Notes under the pieces: model-generated
Seen by the model: only the letters and a program-made list of their open reading frames with translations
Databases searched by the model: none
What the model was told of the DNA's origin: nothing
Part shown: piece after piece, positions 24,749 through 32,275 of the stretch
How positions within the stretch are numbered: position 1 is the first letter of the stretch
Layout of the letters: every line of letters begins with the position of its first letter
Assembly (NCBI RefSeq): GCF_019249295.1
Contig: NZ_JAESDH010000036.1
Location: 1 to 35,053, forward strand
Source: Alteromonas antoniana
Lineage (GTDB): Bacteria > Pseudomonadota > Gammaproteobacteria > Enterobacterales > Alteromonadaceae
Direction of reading: 5' to 3'
Length of the DNA stretch: 35,053 nucleotides
Position numbers and translations under genes: made by a program

Positions 24749-26089
24749 TTAACCCTCTTTCTCAATCGTGGTCAAAACGTCGCGCAGGATCGGACCATAG
24801 TTGTATTTGCCAGGGCATACGTAAGTACACAATGCCAAATCTTCCTCATCCAATTCCAGGCAACCTAACGCCTGAGCACTGTCAGTATCACCAGAGATCA
24901 AATCACGCAAAAGCAGCGTGGGAATGATGTCCAGGGGCATAACGCGTTCGTAGTTACCAATTGGCACCATAGAACGTTCAGAGCCATTGGTAGTTGTTGT
25001 CATATCGAATTTCTTGCTGCCACTTAAGTGACCTAAGTAGGCACGGGTCACTGAGTGCTTGTCTGAACCAGGCGTGATCCAGCCAAACAATTTCTTCTCG
25101 CGACCTTCTTTTAGCAATGAGATTTGCAAATGGAAACGACCTAAAAAGCCGTGAACACCCTGTGCGGTCGTTCCGTTCAATACTGAACCAGAAACCACAC
25201 GGATATCACCGTCAGTCTGCTCGCTTTCAGTCAGTTCAGCGACGTCAGCACCAAGCACGGTTCGCACCAGACGCGGATTTTTCGCTGCCGGACCGCCAAT
25301 CGCTACAACACGACGATTGTCCAGCTCGCCGGTGGTTAGCAATGCGCCGATAGCCATCACGTCCTGATAGTTCACAGTCCAGACCTTCTTGCCCTGACCA
25401 ACCGTATCCAGATGATGGATATGCGTGCCAGTCAGACCCGCCGGGTGAGGACCACCAAACTCTTCAACGTCAACCGCAGCGTTACCGGTCGGTACAGTCG
25501 AACCAGCCGCTTTGCACACAAACACCTTACCGCCACTCATTTGCGTCAGTGCATTCAGTCCGTTTACAAAGTCTGATTCACGTTCAGCAAGGATGACAGT
25601 AGGATCAGCGGCCAGCGGATTGGTATCCATGGCGTTGACGAAAATGGAATGCGGCACTGAGTCGAGTGCAGGTGATTTGCTGTAAGGACGCGTTCTCAAC
25701 GCCGTCCACAACCCTGACTCTACCAGAATTGACTGAAGTTGCTCACGTGATGTGCTGGCGATCTGGTCAGCCGCGATTTTGTCGAAAGTAACAGCATCGT
25801 CACCGTCGATTTTAACCACTACTGACTGAAGAACACGTTTTGCACCACGGTTAACCTCTACCACTTCACCCGCAGCCGGCGCAGTGAATTTCACGCCAGG
25901 ATTCTTTTTGTCTTCAAAAAGAATCTGACCTTTTTTCACTTTGTCGCCAACCTGGACGTGCATGGTAGGGCGCATACCCACATATTCTTCTCCCAGAACG
26001 GCAACGCGCGTGACAGCTGATCCGTCAGAGATCTGCTGTTGCGGCGCTCCCTCAATTGGGAGGTCGAGACCTTTCTTGATTTTTATCAT
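24749..26089 (-). CDS. nqrA: Na+-NQR subunit A
   Basis: NqrA is the peripheral subunit of the sodium-pumping NADH:ubiquinone oxidoreductase. It has no membrane helix. With the ATG at 26089 it has 446 residues, the same as Vibrio NqrA, and begins 'MIKIKKGLDLPIEGAP', the typical N-terminus. A biotinyl-lipoyl-like segment follows ('VGDKVKKGQILFEDKKNPGVKFTAPAAGEV'). The frame is open back to 26167, but the extra 26 residues have no family support. It is the first gene of a unit running nqrA to nqrM. The ribosome binding site is weak. Confidence 0.96.
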   Translation of the reverse strand: MIKIKKGLDLPIEGAPQQQISDGSAVTRVAVLGEEYVGMRPTMHVQVGDKVKKGQILFEDKKNPGVKFTAPAAGEVVEVNRGAKRVLQSVVVKIDGDDAVTFDKIAADQIASTSREQLQSILVESGLWTALRTRPYSKSPALDSVPHSIFVNAMDTNPLAADPTVILAERESDFVNGLNALTQMSGGKVFVCKAAGSTVPTGNAAVDVEEFGGPHPAGLTGTHIHHLDTVGQGKKVWTVNYQDVMAIGALLTTGELDNRRVVAIGGPAAKNPRLVRTVLGADVAELTESEQTDGDIRVVSGSVLNGTTAQGVHGFLGRFHLQISLLKEGREKKLFGWITPGSDKHSVTRAYLGHLSGSKKFDMTTTTNGSERSMVPIGNYERVMPLDIIPTLLLRDLISGDTDSAQALGCLELDEEDLALCTYVCPGKYNYGPILRDVLTTIEKEG

Positions 26090-26221
26090 ACGTAATTGCA
26101 CTACTCTAATAGAAATACCCTTTTGCATGACCGCAGGAATTCTGCCTGTCATCATGCGAAAGCGCACTCTAAACAGGTGTTAATCACCTTTCGCTATTGA
26201 ATATCCCAATTTCGACAATTC

Positions 26222-26247
26222 CGGGGACCGGGTTTACCGTCACCCCG
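26222..26247 (-). promoter_or_regulatory. GC-rich hairpin in probable nqr leader
   Basis: CGGGG (26222-26226) pairs with CCCCG (26243-26247). Inside, CGG (26229-26231) pairs with CCG (26237-26239) across a small internal loop, leaving a 5-base end loop. It lies about 130-160 bases upstream of the nqrA start. It lacks a U run, so it is not an obvious terminator. Confidence 0.35.
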
Positions 26248-26443
26248 TCGGAAAGTCGCTTCTGACGTTTCTTGTTTTTCTATCTTGATAGACGTGTGGC
26301 TGGTCGCTAGCTTGTATTATTGTTGTTGTGATGCGTGTTCTGCGCCACTGTCTCGAAGTAAGGCAGATTAAGCCCCTACTTAATTTCGGGATTTTAGCAT
26401 TAACCTGTACGGTTGTGCCATGCTAATCACAGAGAAACCAAAA

Positions 26444-26467
26444 TTTTTATACTAATTAGTGTAAAAA
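26444..26467. promoter_or_regulatory. 24-bp AT-rich palindrome upstream of nqrA
   Basis: Two 12-base arms are complementary with one mismatch pair, centred on ACTAATTAGT. It could be a binding site for a dimeric regulator. It is about 355 bases upstream of the nqrA start, which is far for a repressor unless the leader is long. Confidence 0.4.
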
Positions 26468-26599
26468 TGACGATACTGCCAGTCTGTACAATGCCTTATC
26501 TCCACTTTTCTACCGATAGCCTCTTCATTTTACGCGTCCCCTTATGTTGGTTGGATTGCCTTTGAAGCCGCTATCTGCCTGCAGTAGCGGCCGACTTCA

Positions 26600-26627
26600 A
26601 AAAAGCCGTCGATGACGACGGCTTTTT
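26600..26627. terminator. Terminator after fabV
   Basis: A perfect 12-bp stem (26600-26611 with 26616-26627; A5-GCCGTCG / CGACGGC-T5) with an ATGA loop lies about 54 bases beyond the fabV stop. It has a U run in both directions. Confidence 0.92.
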
Positions 26628-26680
26628 ACAGAAAGGCTTAAGAATGATGCAAACAGGTCTATGGTCGCACTTTCTATAAC

Positions 26681-27859
26681 TTACCAGCTCACTTGCGGAT
26701 CAACATCGGCATCGTAGTCAACACCGTCAATATCAAATCCGAAGAGTTTCAGGAACTCATGATGATAACCGGCATAATCACTTAGCTCGTGGAAATTCTC
26801 CTGCGTGACCTGATCCCACAGCGCTTTTATTTTCGCTTGTGTAGCATCGTTGGTTTCTTTCCCGTCCATGCGGAAGCGGTTCGCCTCATCCAGTGTAGGA
26901 TTATCGCCATACAGGCAGGATGTAAACAAACCATAGATTTGCTCAATACATCCTTCGTGCGTCCCTTCTTCCTTCATAACCTGATAAATCAAAGAGATGT
27001 ACAATGGCATGACAGGAATGGCGGAGCTGGCCTGTGTAACCAGCGCCTTCAGCGAGCTTACGTGCGCATCCACCAGCAAATTACTGTGTTTGCCGATAAT
27101 CGCCGCTGCAGCGCGGTCCAGGTCTTCCTTGGCTTTACCAATGGTGGCCTGTCCGTAAATTGGCCAGGTAAGTTCTTTCCCTATGTAGGTGTAAGCCGTA
27201 GTCTGGCAGTTTTCAGCCAGTACATCGGCATCTGCCAACGCATCCAACCATAGTTCCCAGTCCTCACCGCCCATCACTTTGATGGTGTTAAGGATCTCTT
27301 CATCGTTGGCTGGCTCCAGAGTTACTTCATGAACCTTATCTTTATCGGTATCATAGGTCTTGGTGGTATACGCCTGCCCAACTGGCTTCAATGTCGACTT
27401 ATACGTAATACCCGTTTCCGGATCGGTGCGACGAGGTGCAGCCAGACTGTAGATCACCAGATCGACCTTACCCATCTCTTCTTTGATTTTGGCAATCACG
27501 TCGTCCTTCATTTCGCTGGAGAACGCATCGCCATTAAGAGTGTCGGCATAGAGGCCGGCCGATTTGGCCTGGTCATGAAACGCCGCCACATTGTACCAAC
27601 CGGCAGTACCGGTTTTACGCTCGCTGGGCGCTTTTTCAAAACACACGCCGAGCGTGTTTGCACCATAGCCGAACGCGGCGGTGATCCGTGATGCCAGACC
27701 GTAGCCTGTAGAACACCCCAGTACCAGCACATTTTTGGGGCCATCACCCAGATCGCCCTGCTGCTTTACGTATTCAATCTGTTGTGCAACCGACTCAGCA
27801 CAGCCTGTGGGGTGTGCGTTGGTGCAGATAAAGCCTCTGACTTTAGGCTTGATAACCAT
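26681..27859 (-). CDS. fabV: Trans-2-enoyl-ACP/CoA reductase FabV
   Basis: FabV catalyses the NADH-dependent last step of the fatty-acid elongation cycle and is an enlarged short-chain dehydrogenase. The 392 residues match the family (about 400). The NADH loop is 'LGCSTGYGLASR' (47-58), and the family's Y-x8-K catalytic pair is Tyr235 and Lys244 in 'IYGQATIGKAK', at the same numbering as in described FabV enzymes. The N-terminus 'MVIKPKVRGFICTNAHPTGC' is characteristic. FabV enzymes are known to be less sensitive to triclosan than FabI. AAAGGA about nine bases before the ATG supports the start. It is transcribed alone. Confidence 0.96.
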   Translation of the reverse strand: MVIKPKVRGFICTNAHPTGCAESVAQQIEYVKQQGDLGDGPKNVLVLGCSTGYGLASRITAAFGYGANTLGVCFEKAPSERKTGTAGWYNVAAFHDQAKSAGLYADTLNGDAFSSEMKDDVIAKIKEEMGKVDLVIYSLAAPRRTDPETGITYKSTLKPVGQAYTTKTYDTDKDKVHEVTLEPANDEEILNTIKVMGGEDWELWLDALADADVLAENCQTTAYTYIGKELTWPIYGQATIGKAKEDLDRAAAAIIGKHSNLLVDAHVSSLKALVTQASSAIPVMPLYISLIYQVMKEEGTHEGCIEQIYGLFTSCLYGDNPTLDEANRFRMDGKETNDATQAKIKALWDQVTQENFHELSDYAGYHHEFLKLFGFDIDGVDYDADVDPQVSW

Positions 27860-27978
27860 AACTTACGTCCTTTGCTAATTGTGCGGGTATTGTAATGATG
27901 CCTACCGTGATAACAACTCGGAGCAGATAAGACAATCGTCGGATCACGTCAGGTCGCAGGAAACATAATGATAGTAGC

Positions 27979-28005
27979 GACCTGTTGCCGCATCAGCAAC
28001 AGGTC
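27979..28005 (-). terminator. Stem-loop after dctP, possible terminator
   Basis: A perfect 10-bp stem (27979-27988 with 27996-28005) with a 7-base loop lies 32 bases beyond the dctP stop. The sequence after it in the direction of transcription is not U-rich, so it may act as a weak or factor-dependent terminator or an mRNA 3' stabiliser. Confidence 0.6.
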
Positions 28006-28037
28006 CTGGCGCTTGGTGTTACCAGATACTCTTGGTA

Positions 28038-29132
28038 CTATCGGTTATTATAGTACGCCTGCTCGGAAAGCTTATGGTAGTTGCGCACTCCTTCATAGAA
28101 CGCGCTGTAGGATTCATAGACTTTTTTGAACATCGCATCCTCTGCTGATTTCTGCGCCATGACTTCAGCCGTGGGTTCTTTCAGTGCGTTGAGAACGTCA
28201 TCAGGCAATGGGCGAACCTTAACCCCGTGCTCGTTAATCAGCTTCTGCATCGCCTGGTTGTTTCGCGCGGTGTATTCGTCCAGCATATCCTGGTTTACGG
28301 CTCGGGTAGCCACTTCAACGATTTTTTGCAGGTCCTCTGGTAACGCCTCGTAGGCCTCCTGGTTAACGATAAACTCCAGCGCGGTGCCTGGCTCATGCCA
28401 GCCTGAGTGATAATAGTAGTCAGCAGCACGAAACAGGCCGAAGGCTAAATCATTATAGGGCCCGACCCACTCAGTCGCATCAATGGCACCGGATTGCAGT
28501 GACACAAATATTTCGCCCCCGGTCAGCGATACCGGCACACCACCAACTGCCTTAAATACCTCACCGCCCAGTCCGGGAATACGCATATTCAAACCGGCAA
28601 AATCATCCAGGCTGGTAATTTCGTTTTTGAACCATCCCGCCATCTGCACACCGGTATTTCCACCGGCAAACGGGATCACGCCAAATGGCGCGTAAAGTTC
28701 ACGCCATAATTCCATACCGCCGCCATAGTGGAGCCAGGCATTCATCTCGGTCACATTCATACCAAACGGAATAGCAGAAAAAATCGGTGCTGCAGGCATT
28801 TTTCCTTTCCAGTAGTAGGCACCGGCATGTCCCATCTGTGCGGTTCCCTGCGACACCGCGTCAAAGACTTCAAACCCCGGCACCAGTTCCCCGGCCCCGT
28901 ACACTGTTACCTGCAGGCGACCACCTGACATCGTGTTGACGTATTCTGCAAAGGTTTCCGGCCCCCTTCCCAGCCCGGGAAAATTCTTGGGCCAGGATGT
29001 TACCAGTTTCCACTTGTAGGTTTGCTGGGGGGCATTCGTGGTGTCGGACGGTGTCTTCGCCGTATTATCCGAGCAGGCGGATATCGCTGCCATAGCAAGT
29101 ACTAACAATGCGGCAATTCCATATTTTTTCAT
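28038..29132 (-). CDS. dctP: TRAP transporter solute-binding protein (TakP-like), lipoprotein
   Basis: The 364-residue protein is the periplasmic receptor of a TRAP transporter. It has a lipobox I-S-A-C at the end of its signal sequence (Cys20), so it is probably membrane-tethered, unlike most DctP proteins. 'WKLVTSWPKNFPGLG', 'GAGELVPGFEVFDAVSQGTAQMGH' and 'YYWKGKMPAAPIFSAIPFG' closely resemble the TakP group, which binds 2-oxo acids such as pyruvate as calcium-linked dimers. 'GAIDATEWVGPYND' (about 217-230) is in the binding cleft. An oxo or hydroxy acid ligand is therefore likely but not proven. It is the last gene of the dctQ-dctM-dctP unit, 13 bases after dctM, with GGAA before the ATG. 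Confidence 0.92.
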   Translation of the reverse strand: MKKYGIAALLVLAMAAISACSDNTAKTPSDTTNAPQQTYKWKLVTSWPKNFPGLGRGPETFAEYVNTMSGGRLQVTVYGAGELVPGFEVFDAVSQGTAQMGHAGAYYWKGKMPAAPIFSAIPFGMNVTEMNAWLHYGGGMELWRELYAPFGVIPFAGGNTGVQMAGWFKNEITSLDDFAGLNMRIPGLGGEVFKAVGGVPVSLTGGEIFVSLQSGAIDATEWVGPYNDLAFGLFRAADYYYHSGWHEPGTALEFIVNQEAYEALPEDLQKIVEVATRAVNQDMLDEYTARNNQAMQKLINEHGVKVRPLPDDVLNALKEPTAEVMAQKSAEDAMFKKVYESYSAFYEGVRNYHKLSEQAYYNNR

Positions 29133-29145
29133 ATTATTATTCCGA

Positions 29146-30513
29146 TTAATCGTACAGGGTATCAGGCAACCAGGTTGCCAGTTCAGGCCAAACAGCCAGC
29201 GCTATTAATAGCATAATTTGTATACAGATAAAGGGCACGACACCACGATAAATATCGCTGGTTAACACTTCAGGTGGCGCAACGCCCCGTAAATAGAATA
29301 GTGCAAAACCGAATGGTGGTGTTAAAAACGAGGTTTGCAAATTCACGGCAAGCATAATTCCCAACCACACCGGGTCAACGCCCATTGCCAGTAAAATCGG
29401 CGCAACCAGCGGCACGACAACAAACGTAATTTCAATAAAATCGAGAATAAAGCCAAGGACAAACACTACCAGCATCACCACCAGCATGGCACCGATAACG
29501 CCGCCCGGCAGGTTGCTCAGAAAATCGTGAATTAACCGCTCGCCGCCAAACCCGCGGAAAACCAGCGAAAAAATAGAGGCGCCAATAAGAATCAAAAAAA
29601 CCATAGAGGTGACTTTGGTGGTGTCCATCATCACATCTTTGATTCGCTGCCAGCTAAGCTGGCGCTGCATCAACGCCAATAGTAGTGCGCCAGTAGCGCC
29701 AACCCCTGCCGCTTCTGTCGGCGTCGCAAACCCGGCCAGAATCGAACCCAGCACCACGATAATCAGTACCAGCGGTGGTAGTAATGCATTTACCAGTTGC
29801 ATGCCGGAGATGGCTTGCGGCGCAACAGGTTCTGAATCGCTGGCATCAATACTGCGGCTGCTGGTTATCATGACATAAAGCAAATATAAGCCCACCAGTA
29901 ACAAACCGGGGATCAGTGCGCCGACAAACAAATCGCCCACTGACACCGTATCGGGCGAAAATATTCCCATGGAAAGCTGAGCCTGCTGAAACGCACTGGA
30001 AAGCACATCCCCTAACAGTACCAGCGCGATAGAAGGAGGAATAATTTGTCCGAGTGTGCCGGTGGCACAAATGGCACCGCTGGCAAAAGACGGCGAGTAG
30101 CCGCGCTTAAGCATAGATGGCAACGACAGCAACCCCATGGTGACGACGGTTGCACCAACAATTCCGGTGCTGGCTGCCAGCAGCATGCCAACCAGGACAA
30201 CAGATATTGCCATGCCCGAACGAAAACGCCCCATCAGCGCAGCCATCGCTGTCAGCAGGTTTTCAGCTACCCGCGACTTCTCCAGCACAATGCCCATAAA
30301 AATAAATAACGGAACGGCTATCAGGGTTTGATTGGTCAGAATGCCATAGAGTCGGCTTGGCATTGCATTAAGATAACTGGTATCAAATGTATTTGTCACA
30401 AAACCAATGGCGGCAAAAACCAATGATGTTCCTGCCAGGGTCAGTGCTACAGGGTATCCGAACAGCAGCACCACGCAAACGCAGACAAAAAGAGCGACGG
30501 CCATCCACTCCAT
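29146..30513 (-). CDS. dctM: TRAP transporter large permease subunit
   Basis: This 455-residue membrane protein has about 12 or more hydrophobic segments and the features of DctM. Examples are 'YGILTNQTLIAVPLFIFMGIVLEKS', 'GTLGQIIPPSIALVLLGDV' and 'NLQTSFLTPPFGFALFYLRG', the last two being the helical hairpin motifs of the ion-transporter superfamily core. It moves the solute with sodium, using solute delivered by DctP. Its ATG shares one base with the dctQ stop (TGATG). Length is slightly above the family's usual 425-440. Confidence 0.94.
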   Translation of the reverse strand: MEWMAVALFVCVCVVLLFGYPVALTLAGTSLVFAAIGFVTNTFDTSYLNAMPSRLYGILTNQTLIAVPLFIFMGIVLEKSRVAENLLTAMAALMGRFRSGMAISVVLVGMLLAASTGIVGATVVTMGLLSLPSMLKRGYSPSFASGAICATGTLGQIIPPSIALVLLGDVLSSAFQQAQLSMGIFSPDTVSVGDLFVGALIPGLLLVGLYLLYVMITSSRSIDASDSEPVAPQAISGMQLVNALLPPLVLIIVVLGSILAGFATPTEAAGVGATGALLLALMQRQLSWQRIKDVMMDTTKVTSMVFLILIGASIFSLVFRGFGGERLIHDFLSNLPGGVIGAMLVVMLVVFVLGFILDFIEITFVVVPLVAPILLAMGVDPVWLGIMLAVNLQTSFLTPPFGFALFYLRGVAPPEVLTSDIYRGVVPFICIQIMLLIALAVWPELATWLPDTLYD

Positions 30514-31043
30514 CAGCGTGCCCCTCCTTTAAATTGTTCAATATAGCGGGCGATATCACTGAATCCCTGCAGCAGGGTCAGGCACGCAAAAAGCGGGATC
30601 AGAGACTTGAGCAAAAACACCAGCGGCAATCCCCCTGCTTCCTGAGAAGATTCCAGTAACTCCCAGGACTTTGCCACATATGGAAAACTGATCACTATCA
30701 CCGTGACACAAACCGGTATCAGAAAAATAAGCGTTCCAGTCAGGTTGACCCAAGCCTGCTTGCGAGGCGACATTTTTCTGTACATCACATCTACTCGCAC
30801 ATGCCCATCCACCCTCAGGGTATGGGCAATACCCACCATAAAGACCAGCGCGTGCAGATACATCACCGACTCCTGCAAGGCAATCCAGCCCATCTGAAAG
30901 CCATAGCGAAAAACAACAATAAGAAAAGTAAGCAACACCATTATGAGGGTGCCGATACTAACCCATCGACACAGCGCGGCATTAACTTTGTCGATGCCAC
31001 GGTATGCCGGTGAAGGGGTATTTACATTGGAGGGGGTGGACAT
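30513..31043 (-). CDS. dctQ: TRAP transporter small permease subunit
   Basis: The 176-residue protein has four hydrophobic segments. 'MYLHALVFMVGIAHTLRVDGHVRVDVMYRKMS' (about 81-112) is a typical DctQ signature. DctQ packs against DctM and is needed for transport. It is the first gene of the TRAP operon and directly abuts dctM. The N-terminal 16-20 residues are polar and variable. Confidence 0.92.
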   Translation of the reverse strand: MSTPSNVNTPSPAYRGIDKVNAALCRWVSIGTLIMVLLTFLIVVFRYGFQMGWIALQESVMYLHALVFMVGIAHTLRVDGHVRVDVMYRKMSPRKQAWVNLTGTLIFLIPVCVTVIVISFPYVAKSWELLESSQEAGGLPLVFLLKSLIPLFACLTLLQGFSDIARYIEQFKGGAR

Positions 31044-31422
31044 AGCGACTTATCAGTCCGTTTAACAATCTGTTTACGTTACCTGCTAGGGTAATGACAT
31101 TTGTGTCTTTTGCCAATCACTCAACCTGACAAGATGCTGGTTATATTACGCAGGCGTAAGTGGAATGCAGCGGCGACAGCGTTTATTTATTTCTGAGAGT
31201 GTGTTTTCGTCAGTATTTAATTTTGAGCGTGAATATTAGCTAAGACAGAAAGGCAATGGGTCGCCTTTGATCGCTATGTGTTTCTGGGAAACGGATTCTG
31301 AATGCGCTGAAGATAATCGGGTAGGATAGCGTATCTGATGCTATAAGTGCTAAATAGCAAGGCAGGGAAAAGGAAAGAGTGGGCAAGCTTTCTCACCCAC
31401 TCTGAGTCTTTGGCCGACGTCT
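31044..31422 (-). promoter_or_regulatory. Intergenic region upstream of the TRAP operon (379 bases)
   Basis: No gene is seen. The region must contain the TRAP operon promoter (leftwards) on its left side. Its right end holds the fklB terminator. I cannot place promoter boxes or a regulator site. Confidence 0.35.
31376..31403 (-). terminator. Terminator after fklB
   Basis: An 8-bp stem AGAGTGGG/CCCACTCT (31376-31383 with 31396-31403) with a 12-base loop is followed in the leftward direction by a U-rich stretch (TTTCCTTTTCC). It starts 20 bases beyond the fklB stop. Confidence 0.8.
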
Positions 31423-32043
31423 TTAGCTAAGTACGTCTAACAGCTCAACGTCAAAGACCAGTGTGCTGTAAGGGGCGATCGCGCCGCCAGCACCCTGCTC
31501 GCCGTAGGCAAGGTTATGCGGAACATACAGACGCCATTTTGCGCCTTCCTTCATCATTTGAAGGGCTTCGGTCCAGCCTTTGATAACGCCGTTAACCGGG
31601 AATTCAGCAGGCTGACCACGCTCGTAAGAGCTGTCAAATACCTGATCGTTAATTAAGGTACCGTGATAGTGAACACGCACGGTGCTGTCTGCATTTGGCG
31701 AGCTTCCCTCACCTTCTGCGATCACTTCGTACTGCAGGCCTGACTCTGTAACAGACACTTCTTCGCGCTCGGCGTTTTTCGCTAAGAAGGCATTCCCTTC
31801 TTCAATGACTGCTTTGCTGGCTTCTTCTTTCGCCGCTTGCATGCGCTGATGAATTTCACCGAAAGCGTTACGCAGCGTGTCATTATCGACTTTAGGCTCA
31901 GAACCGCCAAACGCGTCCTGAAGACCGGCAACAACCGCATCAATGGCCATGCCATCGAAAGGATTTGTGCGAAGTTGTTCACCCATTTGATAACCAATGC
32001 CGTAGCTGGCCTGTTTTTCTACCGTATCGAAGGTATCTGTCAC
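31423..32043 (-). CDS. fklB: FKBP-type peptidyl-prolyl isomerase, FklB (FKBP22) type
   Basis: From the GTG at 32043 the protein has 206 residues, the same as E. coli FklB. An N-terminal helical dimerisation region ('QASYGIGYQMGEQL', then helices to about residue 85) is followed by an FKBP domain (about 97-206) with 'VRVHYHGTLINDQVFDSSYERGQPAEFPV', 'VIKGWTEALQMM' and 'YVPHNLAYGEQGAG'. It speeds up prolyl cis-trans isomerisation, probably in the cytoplasm, since there is no signal peptide. The frame is open to 32106, but AGGAG five bases before the GTG and the family N-terminus (T-x-T-F-D-T-x-E) fix the start. The gene is divergent from ppc. Confidence 0.93.
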   Translation of the reverse strand: MTDTFDTVEKQASYGIGYQMGEQLRTNPFDGMAIDAVVAGLQDAFGGSEPKVDNDTLRNAFGEIHQRMQAAKEEASKAVIEEGNAFLAKNAEREEVSVTESGLQYEVIAEGEGSSPNADSTVRVHYHGTLINDQVFDSSYERGQPAEFPVNGVIKGWTEALQMMKEGAKWRLYVPHNLAYGEQGAGGAIAPYSTLVFDVELLDVLS

Positions 32044-32206
32044 AAGAACTCCTGAAATAAAATTACATATATTGGTTAAGTTTTGCGCACTTGATACAAT
32101 ACGCAACGCACCAATATTTTTCGGGCAAAGAGTGTATCACACCACGAAACATCTTGCCTGACACAAAGTTTCATCCTAACTGAACTAAATTTATAGATTT
32201 AAATTA

Positions 32207-32222
32207 TAACTCTTTGGAGTTA
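32207..32222 (+). promoter_or_regulatory. Inverted repeat in the ppc leader
   Basis: TAACTC (32207-32212) and GAGTTA (32217-32222) form a perfect 6-bp stem with a TTTG loop, about 54 bases before the ppc start. It lies next to AT-rich promoter-like sequence in the 232-base gap shared with fklB. It could be a small operator or a leader hairpin. Confidence 0.3.
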
Positions 32223-32275
32223 GACAAGAACGCCTTGACGAAGTAAGGTGAAAGGCATGCAAGCAGGAGGACGCA

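Larger units (their letters stand above)
26090..26599 (-). promoter_or_regulatory. nqr promoter and leader region (about 510 bases)
   Basis: No gene is seen. This region must contain the promoter of the nqr operon, but I cannot place the -35 and -10 boxes with confidence. Two structures stand out and are listed separately: an AT-rich palindrome at 26444-26467 and a GC-rich hairpin at 26222-26247 in the probable 5' leader. The fabV terminator bounds the region on the right. Confidence 0.5.

Noticed and set aside
26090..26167. Longer N-terminus for nqrA
   Set aside because: The 26 extra residues have no family support, and the ATG at 26089 gives the standard length of 446.
32044..32106. Longer N-terminus for fklB
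   Set aside because: The strong AGGAG site and GTG at 32043 give the standard 206-residue protein; the longer form would have the ribosome binding site inside the gene.
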